NCBI RefSeq assembly: GCF_015711015.1
Contig: NZ_CP064653.1
Coordinates: 3,348,001-3,412,000, forward strand
Origin: Methylomonas sp. LL1
GTDB lineage: Bacteria > Pseudomonadota > Gammaproteobacteria > Methylococcales > Methylomonadaceae
Direction: 5' to 3'
DNA length: 64,000 bases
A program made the position numbers and the translations under genes. Each line of letters opens with the position of its first letter. The stretch's first letter is position 1. Of the stretch, positions 45,306 to 52,928 are shown one piece after another. The notes below the pieces were generated by a model that saw only the letters and a list, made by a program, of their open reading frames with translations, was not told the origin of the DNA and made no database searches.

Positions 45306-46889
45306 ATGGCTATAAGTGCTGCTACCAAAGCCGCAACCGATGCGCTGGCCATCAACCGCGCACCGACCAGCGTCAATGCCCAGGAAGTTCACCGCTGGTT
45401 ACAAAGTTTTACTTGGGACTTTGATAAAAACCGCACCAAGTACCCCACCAAATACAAAATGGCCAACGAAACCAAGGAACAGTTCAAGCTGATCGCCAAG
45501 GAATACGCCAGGATGGAATCGGTCAAGGACGAACGCCAGTTCGGCAGCTTGCAGGACGTGTTGACCCGTCTGGATGCCGGCAACCGCGTGCATCCAAAAT
45601 GGGGCGAAACCATGAAAGTCGCGTCCAACTTCCTAGAAGTGGGCGAATACAACGCCATCGCCGCGACCGGCATGCTGTGGGATTCCGCTTCCGCGCCGGA
45701 GCAAAAAAACGGCTATCTGGCCCAAGTGTTGGACGAGATTCGCCACACCAACCAATGCGGCTACGTCAACTATTACTACAGCAAGCATTACCACGATCCC
45801 GCCGGCCATAACGATGCCCGCCGCACCCGCACCATCGGCCCGCTGTGGAAAGGCATGAAACGGGTATTCTCGGACGGCTTCATCTCCGGCGACGCGGTCG
45901 AATGTTCGATCAACCTGCAACTGGTGGGTGAAGCTTGCTTTACCAATCCGTTGATCGTCGCAATCACCGAATGGGCGGCCGCCAACGGCGACGAAATCAC
46001 TCCGACCGTGTTCCTGTCGATCGAAACCGACGAACTTCGGCACATGGCCAACGGTTACCAAACCGTGGTGTCGATCGCCAACGACGAAGCGGCTTCGAAA
46101 TACTTGAACACCGACCTCAACAACGCCTTCTGGACCCAGCAAAAATACTTCACCCCGGTGTTGGGCATGCTGTTCGAGTACGGCTCCAAATTCAAGGTCG
46201 AGCCTTGGGTTAAAACCTGGAACCGCTGGGTTTACGAAGATTGGGGTGGCATCTGGATCGGCCGCTTGGGCAAATACGGCGTCGAGTCGCCACGCAGCCT
46301 GCGCGACGCCAAGAAAGACGCTTACTGGGCACACCATGACCTGTTCCTGTTGGCATATGCGTTGTGGCCGACCGGCTTCTTCCGCTTGACCTTGCCGACC
46401 CAGGAAGAAATGGACTGGTTCGAGGAAAACTATCCCGGCTGGTACGACCACTACGGCAAGATCTACGACGAATGGCGCGCGCGCGGCTGCGAGGACCCCA
46501 ACAGCGGCTTCATTCCGCTAATGTGGTTCATCGAAAACAACCATCCGATCTATATCGACCGCGTCTCGCAAGTGCCGTTCTGCCCATCCTTGTGCAAGGG
46601 CGCCAGCACCTTGCGCGTACACGAGTGGAACGGTAAACGTCATTCGTTCAGCGACGATTGGGGCGAACGCATGTGGTTGAGCGAACCCGAACGTTACGAG
46701 TGCCAAAACATGTTCGAACAATACGAAGGCCGCGAACTGTCGGAAGTGATCGCCGAACAGCACGGCGTGCGCAGCGACGGCAAAACCCTGATCGCCCAGC
46801 CGCACACCGATAAAAACGGCAAGCTATGGACCCTGGACGACATCAAAAAACTGGGCTGCGTGTTTAAAGACCCGCTGAAAGCACTATAA
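45306..46889 (+). CDS. mmoX: sMMO hydroxylase alpha subunit
   Basis: A 527-residue subunit holding the di-iron centre where methane is oxidised to methanol. All iron ligands match the Methylococcus capsulatus Bath numbering: Glu114, Glu144, His147 (D-E-I-R-H), Glu209 (G-E-A-C-F-T), Glu243 and His246 (T-D-E-L-R-H). Cys151 and Thr213 of the active-site cavity are also kept. GAGGAG lies 6 bases before the ATG. First gene of the operon, downstream of the sigma-54 promoter. G+C-rich and strongly codon-biased, as expected for a highly expressed enzyme. Confidence 0.99.
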   Translation: MAISAATKAATDALAINRAPTSVNAQEVHRWLQSFTWDFDKNRTKYPTKYKMANETKEQFKLIAKEYARMESVKDERQFGSLQDVLTRLDAGNRVHPKWGETMKVASNFLEVGEYNAIAATGMLWDSASAPEQKNGYLAQVLDEIRHTNQCGYVNYYYSKHYHDPAGHNDARRTRTIGPLWKGMKRVFSDGFISGDAVECSINLQLVGEACFTNPLIVAITEWAAANGDEITPTVFLSIETDELRHMANGYQTVVSIANDEAASKYLNTDLNNAFWTQQKYFTPVLGMLFEYGSKFKVEPWVKTWNRWVYEDWGGIWIGRLGKYGVESPRSLRDAKKDAYWAHHDLFLLAYALWPTGFFRLTLPTQEEMDWFEENYPGWYDHYGKIYDEWRARGCEDPNSGFIPLMWFIENNHPIYIDRVSQVPFCPSLCKGASTLRVHEWNGKRHSFSDDWGERMWLSEPERYECQNMFEQYEGRELSEVIAEQHGVRSDGKTLIAQPHTDKNGKLWTLDDIKKLGCVFKDPLKAL

Positions 46890-46925
46890 AAGTCGATCCC
46901 ATCATCTTTCAAAGGAGACATCTTA

Positions 46926-48104
46926 ATGTCTGTACAAGTACAACAAGGAAAACGCGGATTAACCGACCCGGAAATGGCGAAAGTCATCCTGGATGCGATT
47001 CCGGACCAGCCGCTGGATACCCAGCGCAAAATGAATTACTTCGTCAAACCGCGCGGCAGACGTTTATCGGAATACGAAGTGCTTTGCTGTTACGCCCAGC
47101 CAACCCCGGATTGGATACCCGGCGGCCTGGATTGGGGCGACTGGACCCAGAAATTCCACGGCGGTCGCCCGTCCTGGGGCAACGAAACCACCGAGCTGCA
47201 TTCCACCGACTGGCATATGCACCGCGACCCGGCCAAACGCTGGCACGCGCCCTATGTGAAGGACAAGGCCGAGGAATGGCGTTACACCGAACGCTTTCTG
47301 CTGGCTTATTCCGCCGAAGGCCAGGCCCGCTCCATTGATCCGACCTGGCGCGACGAAGTGTTGAACGATTATCTGGGCGCATTCTGCTTCAACGAATACG
47401 GCTTGTTCAACGCTCACTCCTCGGCCTCGCGCGACTGCCTGGGCGATACCCTGCGGATGAGCATCGCGATGATCGGTTTCGACAAGGTCGACAACGCCCA
47501 GATGATTCAAATGGAAAGAACCTTTTTGGCCAAACTGGTGCCCGGTTTTCCGGAATCCACCGACGAGCCTAAGAAGGAATGGACCCAAGGCGCTATCTAC
47601 AAGGGTGCCCGCGAAACGGTTCAGGACATCTGGCAAGCGACCTACGACTGGAACGAAATCCTCTGGGCCTGCCACATGGTCTATGACCCGCTGTTCGGCC
47701 AATTCGTGCGCCGCGAGTTCTTCCAACGGCTATCGTCCTACTACGGCGACACGCTGACACCGTTCTTCATCAACCAGATGCAGCTGTATTTCTCGCAAAC
47801 CAAGGGCATCACCTCCGACATGTTCTTCGACTGCCTGGGTGACGATGCCGAGTTCGGCGATTACAACCGGCGCATGATGCGGACCTGGACCGATAAATGG
47901 CTGCCGCGCACCGTGCAAGCCTTGCGCGACTTCATGGGTATCTTCGCCAAGATTCCGGAAATACCCGGCGTCACCAGCAAGGATGCGGTGGAAGCCGCGC
48001 TGGAACGGGTACTGGACGACTGGAAGATCGATTTTGCCGACAAGGTCAGTTACAAGTTCGACAAGGCCGCCATCATTAAAACCGTCATGCAAGGCATGAA
48101 ATAA
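46926..48104 (+). CDS. mmoY: sMMO hydroxylase beta subunit
   Basis: A 392-residue structural subunit that pairs with MmoX in the alpha2-beta2-gamma2 hydroxylase. It begins with the family pattern K-R-G-L-T-D-P-E-M-A and shows W-T-Q-K-F-H-G-G-R-P-S-W-G. The ferritin-like fold is kept, but no di-iron ligand set is expected or seen. It follows mmoX by 36 bases, with AAAGGAGA upstream, and length is normal. Confidence 0.98.
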   Translation: MSVQVQQGKRGLTDPEMAKVILDAIPDQPLDTQRKMNYFVKPRGRRLSEYEVLCCYAQPTPDWIPGGLDWGDWTQKFHGGRPSWGNETTELHSTDWHMHRDPAKRWHAPYVKDKAEEWRYTERFLLAYSAEGQARSIDPTWRDEVLNDYLGAFCFNEYGLFNAHSSASRDCLGDTLRMSIAMIGFDKVDNAQMIQMERTFLAKLVPGFPESTDEPKKEWTQGAIYKGARETVQDIWQATYDWNEILWACHMVYDPLFGQFVRREFFQRLSSYYGDTLTPFFINQMQLYFSQTKGITSDMFFDCLGDDAEFGDYNRRMMRTWTDKWLPRTVQALRDFMGIFAKIPEIPGVTSKDAVEAALERVLDDWKIDFADKVSYKFDKAAIIKTVMQGMK

Positions 48105-48114
48105 GGAGAGCAAC

Positions 48115-48537
48115 ATGTCAGTCAGTTCAAACGCATACGGCGCGGGCATTATGGCCAAAACCGGCAAAGCCTTTGCCGACGAATATTTTTCGGAAGAGAA
48201 CCAGGTCGTGCATGAAAGCAACGAAGTGGTGCTGGTGCTGAAAAAGTCCGACGAAATCAACATCATCGTCGACGAAATCCTGCTTGGCGAGCGCAAGGCC
48301 GACAACCCAACCCTGGTGGTTGAAGACCGTGCCGGTTACTGGTGGCTGAAAGCCACCGGCAAAATCGAAGTCGATTGCGAGGAAGCCTCGGAAATTCTGG
48401 GCCGCAACTTCAGCGTCTACGACTTCCTGGTGGACGTGTCATCCACCATCGGTCGCGCCTTCACCCTGGGCGAGAAATTCACCATTACTTCGGAATTGAT
48501 GGGCCTGGATCGTCAATTGGAAGACCTGAAATCATAG
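48115..48537 (+). CDS. mmoB: sMMO regulatory (coupling) protein B
   Basis: A 140-residue cofactor-free protein which binds the hydroxylase and tunes oxygen and methane access and electron transfer. The flexible N-terminal tail (S-V-S-S-N-A-Y-G-A-G-I-M-A-K-T-G) and core (Y-W-W-L-K-A-T-G-K-I-E-V-D) match MmoB. Early glycines resemble the cleavage-prone site known in Bath MmoB. Ten bases separate it from mmoY, with AAGGAGAG upstream. Confidence 0.98.
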   Translation: MSVSSNAYGAGIMAKTGKAFADEYFSEENQVVHESNEVVLVLKKSDEINIIVDEILLGERKADNPTLVVEDRAGYWWLKATGKIEVDCEEASEILGRNFSVYDFLVDVSSTIGRAFTLGEKFTITSELMGLDRQLEDLKS

Positions 48538-48546
48538 GAGTTAAGC

Positions 48547-49050
48547 ATGGCAAATTACAAAATTCATGACAATCCGGTACGCGATGAATGGATCAAAAAA
48601 ATCGGCGCCCTTAACACGCTGGCCAAGGGCGTTGAAATGTTGGGCGATTTTCGCCGCAAATACACCACACCGCTTCGTGACAGCTATGATCTTGAACTCG
48701 ATTGGGGCTGGATCGAATGCAAACTGGAAGAAAAAGTAGCGCTGTTGAAACACCATGAGTTCAACGACGCACAGATTCTCAACCAATGCGCCAGCGGCGG
48801 CGATGCACAAAAACAAGCCGACGAGGTGCTAAAAAAAATGGCGGCTTGCACCGACAAATACGAGGCCGAACGGATTCATATCGGTTTCCGGCAAGCCTTC
48901 AAGCCACCCATAATGCCGGTCAATGTGTTCATGGATACCGACCGTATCCTCGGCACCAAATTGATGGAGCTCAGAAACATCGGCTATTACGACTTACCGT
49001 TGACTGAGTTGCGCAAGGTTCGCGGCGTTAAAGTGCTTACCTTGCAGTAA
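48547..49050 (+). CDS. mmoZ: sMMO hydroxylase gamma subunit
   Basis: A 167-residue helical subunit on the outside of the hydroxylase dimer. Recognisable segments are the H-D-N-P-V-R-D-x-W start, W-I-E-x-K-L-E-E-K-V and P-P-I-M-P-V-N-V-F-M-D-T-D. It follows mmoB by 9 bases with GGAG before the ATG. A strong hairpin begins 66 bases past the stop. Confidence 0.97.
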   Translation: MANYKIHDNPVRDEWIKKIGALNTLAKGVEMLGDFRRKYTTPLRDSYDLELDWGWIECKLEEKVALLKHHEFNDAQILNQCASGGDAQKQADEVLKKMAACTDKYEAERIHIGFRQAFKPPIMPVNVFMDTDRILGTKLMELRNIGYYDLPLTELRKVRGVKVLTLQ

Positions 49051-49115
49051 CCGTCCGTAACTTGTCTCGGTGCCGACTCTTTTAATGTATGCGGGGGAGT
49101 CGGTAGGGCATGTTA

Positions 49116-49142
49116 GAGCGCCGCGCGAAATGCGCGGCGCTC
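49116..49142 (+). terminator. Strong hairpin between mmoZ and mmoD
   Basis: GAGCGCCGCGC pairs perfectly over 11 bases with GCGCGGCGCTC around a 5-base loop, and ACTTTTAA follows. It resembles a terminator with a short T-run, or an mRNA-stabilising processing stem that would set different levels of mmoXYBZ and mmoDC. Confidence 0.8.
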
Positions 49143-49297
49143 ACTTTTAACGTTAAACCGGTGTGACGCATGGGCAAACAATGCGAGTTCGGTCATCCGA
49201 ATAAGCCACGATATTCAGGCTTGCGGACGGTTTAGCCGCCCAATGCCAAGCTGTTGCGTAACATCAAATCATCAATCATTAAACCGACAGATTCAGC

Positions 49298-49567
49298 ATG
49301 ATGGATTTATTTTCAACTATTAAATCGTCCCCACCGCCAGCCTTTCCCGGCGAAAACGCCAACATCACCAAGTTATACGATGACTCTTCCTACACGGCAT
49401 TCAGCGAAGACCTGGAATTCATGTGGCGCTGGACCATCTATCGCGACAACAAACTGGTGCAGGAAGGCTGTTCATTAACGCTGGATGCATCGCGGCACGC
49501 CGTCAAGCATGTCTTGGCATTTTTCAACATCGCCGCCCAAAGTCAGCGACAAGGAGAATTAAGGTGA
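49298..49567 (+). CDS. mmoD: MmoD (OrfY), sMMO-associated small protein
   Basis: An 89-residue protein in the invariant place between mmoZ and mmoC. The match to MmoD is by position, by the aromatic core (Y-D-D-S-S-Y-T-A-F-S-E-D-L-E-F-M-W-R-W) and size, slightly shorter than the Bath protein. MmoD binds the hydroxylase and is proposed to take part in the copper switch between methane monooxygenases. The adjacent second ATG is an equal start. It overlaps mmoC by four bases (GTGA). It lies after a 247-base gap with the hairpin. Confidence 0.92.
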   Translation: MMDLFSTIKSSPPPAFPGENANITKLYDDSSYTAFSEDLEFMWRWTIYRDNKLVQEGCSLTLDASRHAVKHVLAFFNIAAQSQRQGELR

Positions 49568-50598
49568 ACGCCCATCAAGTCAAAATCACCACCGAGGATG
49601 GCGAAACAGTCTGCTTCGACTGTAATGAAGACGAAGACATTGTCAGCGCCAGCTTGCGCCAGGATATTTACCTGATGACTTCTTGCCGGGAAGGCGGTTG
49701 CGCCACCTGCAAGGGATTTTGCACCGAAGGCGACTACGAAATGGGTAAAGTCAGCGTGCAAGCCTTGCCGCCCGAGGAAGAAGAGGAAGGCTATGTCTTG
49801 CTTTGCCGTTGCTATCCGACCAGCGATGTCGAAATCGAAGTGCCCTATACCTACGACCGCATTTCGTTTTCGCCGGACGATCTCGGCTTCGAAGCCGAAG
49901 TAGCCGAACTGAGCAAAGTGTCCTGCAATGTGATGAAACTGCGCTTACATAAGCTCGGCGACAACCAACAGATCAAGCTGGATTCAGGCCAATATTACAA
50001 CCTGGAAATTCCCGGCACCGATATTTTCCGGTCTTATTCGCCGGCCAATACCGCCAACAATCGCGGCGAGCTGGAATTTCTGATTAGGATCGTCGACAAC
50101 GGCAAATTCTCCAGTTATCTGCAAAACGACGCCTATATCGGACAAAAGCTCAACGTCACCGGTCCCTTGGGTATTTTCGGGCTGAAGGAAAACGGCTTCA
50201 CCCCGCGCTATTTCGTGGCAGGGGGTACCGGCCTGGCACCTATATTGTCCATGGTCCGGCGCATGCACGAATGGGAAGAACCTCAGCCTTGTGTCATTTA
50301 TTTCGGCGTCAATACCGAGGAAGAGGTGTTTTACGCCGAGGAATTACAACGTCAGCAAGCCCAAATGCCAACTTTGTCGGTACGGATTTGCGTCTGGAAA
50401 GCCAGCGACAATTGGAGCGGCGAAAAAGGCAGCGTGGTCGATGTATTGCGGCGCGACCTGCGGGGAACCGGCGTCAAACCGGACCTGTACTTATGCGGAC
50501 CGCCTGGCATGGTCGATGCCACCTACGCCGTTTGCGCCGATGTTGGCATACCGCAAAACAAGATCTATCTGGAAAAATTTTTACCTAGCGCCGCCTGA
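49564..50598 (+). CDS. mmoC: sMMO reductase, component C
   Basis: A 344-residue reductase passing electrons from NADH through FAD and a 2Fe-2S cluster to the hydroxylase. The plant-type ferredoxin domain has C-R-E-G-G-C-A-T-C and a later L-C-R-C. The FAD motif R-S-Y-S-P-A-N is followed by G-G-T-G-L-A-P for NADH and a C-G-P-P-G-M near the end. I set the start at GTG 49564, which overlaps the mmoD stop and has AGGAG 8 bases before it; a longer frame would overlap mmoD. Confidence 0.97.
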   Translation: MNAHQVKITTEDGETVCFDCNEDEDIVSASLRQDIYLMTSCREGGCATCKGFCTEGDYEMGKVSVQALPPEEEEEGYVLLCRCYPTSDVEIEVPYTYDRISFSPDDLGFEAEVAELSKVSCNVMKLRLHKLGDNQQIKLDSGQYYNLEIPGTDIFRSYSPANTANNRGELEFLIRIVDNGKFSSYLQNDAYIGQKLNVTGPLGIFGLKENGFTPRYFVAGGTGLAPILSMVRRMHEWEEPQPCVIYFGVNTEEEVFYAEELQRQQAQMPTLSVRICVWKASDNWSGEKGSVVDVLRRDLRGTGVKPDLYLCGPPGMVDATYAVCADVGIPQNKIYLEKFLPSAA

Positions 50599-50603
50599 GT
50601 CGC

Positions 50604-50891
50604 ATGAGATCCGAAGATCAGGACTTTATCATCCAAATGGTTAAGGAACTGGAACAAAGCATACGCCATCTGGTTGCCGAAGAACGAAGGCTGACAGACA
50701 AACTGGGCCAGGAGCGCGTGGCCGAACTGCTGGAATTCTGGCAAAAACGCATGCCGGCCGAGGAGGAGGAGGCCTTCAAACTGGCGCTCGACCATAATGA
50801 TAAAAAGTTGACCTGGATCTGGCTACGGCTGAAACGAGCCCGACAGTCACGCGCCAAGGCCGGCCAAGCGTTGATGAAAGACCGAACCTAA
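50604..50891 (+). CDS. Small helical protein of the sMMO operon, unknown function
   Basis: A 95-residue, highly charged, helix-forming protein (V-K-E-L-E-Q-S-I-R-H-L-V-A-E-E-R-R-L-T-D) with no signal peptide or cysteine. A lone Trp pair near the end (T-W-I-W-L-R-L-K) stands out. It starts 5 bases after the mmoC stop, in the operon sense. I do not recognise a function. A role in sMMO assembly is suggested only by its place before mmoG. Confidence 0.6.
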   Translation: MRSEDQDFIIQMVKELEQSIRHLVAEERRLTDKLGQERVAELLEFWQKRMPAEEEEAFKLALDHNDKKLTWIWLRLKRARQSRAKAGQALMKDRT

Positions 50892-50935
50892 CTTTTTGGC
50901 GAACTAGTTATCTGGATTTATTCCCCTTCAACACG

Positions 50936-51000
50936 GGAGATCGAGAGGGGATTCATTTAAAAAATCTCCCCTAGCCCCTCTTTTTTCAAAGAGGGGGAAT
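50936..51000. repeat. Palindromic intergenic repeat before mmoG
   Basis: The segment contains nested inverted repeats: GGGAGAT and ATCTCCC, and AGCCCCTC with GAGGGGG separated by TTTTTTCAAA. Its form is that of dispersed palindromic repeats often seen in intergenic DNA. Only this copy is in the window, so a multicopy family is inferred. Confidence 0.55.
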
Positions 51001-51044
51001 TCCATATCACTAGTTTTGCCCCAATAACCGCAGACGACATCACC

Positions 51045-52727
51045 ATGAGCAAACAAATCATCTATAACCCCGAAGCACGGCAACGCATCATGCATGGCAT
51101 GAACACCGTCGCCCGCGCCGCCAGCGTTACGCTGGGCAGTGCCGGACCGGCCGTCCTGATTCAGCACCGGACCGATGGTATCGCGCCGATTTTCACCCGC
51201 GATGGCGTCACCGTCGCCAACGCCATTATCCAGGAAGACCGAATAGCCGATCTGGGAGGACGCATGCTGCGCGACGTGGCCGGTTCCGTATCCAGGCAAG
51301 TCGGCGACGGCACTACCACCGCCATCGTGCTGGCCCGCATCATCGCCAGCGAATGCCTGAAAAGCGTGGCGGCCGGCTTTCATCCGCTGGAGCTGAAAAA
51401 AGGCCTAGATCTGGCGTTGACCTTGGTCGAGCAGCATCTGCACAGACAAGCCGTCACCGGCGTCACCGCCGACTGGATCGAGAAAATCGCCGCCGTCGCC
51501 ACCAAGTCCGAACCTGGAGTGGGACAATTGCTGGCTCGGGCCTTGGCTGAACTAGGGGCCGATGGAACCCTGAGTTTTCAATTAGGTAGCGCGTTACAGG
51601 ATCAACTGGACATCGTCGAAGGCATCCATTTCGGCCAAGGTTATCTGTCGCCGTACTTCGTCACCGACAAAACCCGTAACGAAGCGGTGCTGGATCATCC
51701 CTACATCCTGCTTTACGACCGGGAAATCACTGACTTGATGAACTTGGTCCCCATCCTGGAACAAGTCGCCGACCAAAACCGGCCACTGTTGATTATCGCG
51801 GAAAACGTCCATGATCAGGCCTTGACCGGCTTGCTGCTGAATCACATTCGCGGCGTGTTCAACGTGGTGGCAATCAAGCCGCCTGGATTTGGCGACAAAC
51901 GCCTCAACCGGCTCAACGACTTGGCCTTGCTGACCGGCGGCCAGGCCTTGCACGAAGGGCGCGGAGACCAGCTCGAACGAGTCACGTTGGCCCAACTCGG
52001 CCAGGCCCGCCGCGCGGTAATTACCGCCGAACAAACCACCATCATCGGCGGTATCGGTGACCAAGCGCGCATCCGCCAACTCAGCCGGTCGCTTCGCCAG
52101 CAAGCCGAGGCCATACGCGCGCAAAAACCCGGTCAAGGTTCGGCCACCGGCAACCGGCACGACATCGACGAACTGGAAGAGCGCATCGCGATGCTGGCCG
52201 GCAAAGTAGGCCATTTTCAGGTCGGCGGGATTACCGATGTCGAAATCAAGGAACGCCTGGTGCGGATCGAAAACGCCTATATGTCGGCCAAGGCCGCGCT
52301 GGAAGAAGGCGTGCTGCCGGGCGGCGGCGTAGGGCTGTACAACTGCCTGCCGGCCATCGCCGAAGTGATCGCCGAAAACGCCGAACAACAGCAAGGCATA
52401 GCGATCATGCGTCAGGCTCTCGCCGCGCCGTTGCAACAATTGCTGGCCAACTCCGGGTTGAGTGGCGAAACGGTTCTCGCCAGACTTGACGCGGAATCGG
52501 ATCGTCGGCAGGCTTTCGATATCCAACACCAACGCTACGGCCATTTTCTGGAGATCGGCATTATCGATCCGGTCAAAGTCACGCGTCTGGCATTGCGTAA
52601 TGCGGTCAGCGTCATCACCACCCTGATGGCCACCGAGTCGGTGGTGATGGAGATACCCGACCTGAGCATTATGGATGGCTATTCACCGGAATGGGCCGCC
52701 GCCACCCGCGAAGACCCAAGAATGTAA
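51045..52727 (+). CDS. mmoG: MmoG, GroEL-like chaperonin of the sMMO cluster
   Basis: A 560-residue chaperonin of the GroEL class. ATP-site features are G-D-G-T-T-T-A-I-V-L-A and D-G-I-A-P-I-F-T-R-D-G-V-T-V; V-L-P-G-G-G-V-G-L-Y is also kept. The glycine-methionine tail of GroEL is missing. In methanotrophs MmoG is needed with MmoR for mmoX transcription, probably by folding sMMO or MmoR. It follows the small orf after a 153-base gap containing repeats, and its own terminator follows. Confidence 0.95.
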   Translation: MSKQIIYNPEARQRIMHGMNTVARAASVTLGSAGPAVLIQHRTDGIAPIFTRDGVTVANAIIQEDRIADLGGRMLRDVAGSVSRQVGDGTTTAIVLARIIASECLKSVAAGFHPLELKKGLDLALTLVEQHLHRQAVTGVTADWIEKIAAVATKSEPGVGQLLARALAELGADGTLSFQLGSALQDQLDIVEGIHFGQGYLSPYFVTDKTRNEAVLDHPYILLYDREITDLMNLVPILEQVADQNRPLLIIAENVHDQALTGLLLNHIRGVFNVVAIKPPGFGDKRLNRLNDLALLTGGQALHEGRGDQLERVTLAQLGQARRAVITAEQTTIIGGIGDQARIRQLSRSLRQQAEAIRAQKPGQGSATGNRHDIDELEERIAMLAGKVGHFQVGGITDVEIKERLVRIENAYMSAKAALEEGVLPGGGVGLYNCLPAIAEVIAENAEQQQGIAIMRQALAAPLQQLLANSGLSGETVLARLDAESDRRQAFDIQHQRYGHFLEIGIIDPVKVTRLALRNAVSVITTLMATESVVMEIPDLSIMDGYSPEWAAATREDPRM

Positions 52728-52785
52728 TTTCCTCAGCAACACCCCTCACCGAAAGTTCAATAGTCCTTTATTCCGCAATAGAATA

Positions 52786-52820
52786 AGGCAATGTGACGTT
52801 ATGTCGCATTGCCTCTTTTT
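52786..52820 (+). terminator. Rho-independent terminator after mmoG
   Basis: AGGCAATGTGAC pairs with GTCGCATTGCCT (12 bases, one G-U pair) around GTTAT and is followed by CTTTTT. It lies 59 bases past the mmoG stop, separating mmoG from mmoR. Confidence 0.88.
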
Positions 52821-52928
52821 CGGAATTTGTTATTTTGACTGCACATTCATCAAAACAGCTAAGTCACTGTTTTTTATGTTTATGTTTTGCGCCGAAACTA
52901 TTGCCGCGCGCCAAAATAAAGAGGAAAA

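Noticed and set aside
45633-46451. Long open frame antisense to mmoX
   Set aside because: mmoX has all iron ligands on the plus strand; the antisense frame has no ribosome site or family.
51594-52544. Long open frame antisense to mmoG (316 codons)
   Set aside because: It mirrors mmoG codon by codon in a G+C-biased gene; mmoG is a clear chaperonin and the antisense product resembles nothing.
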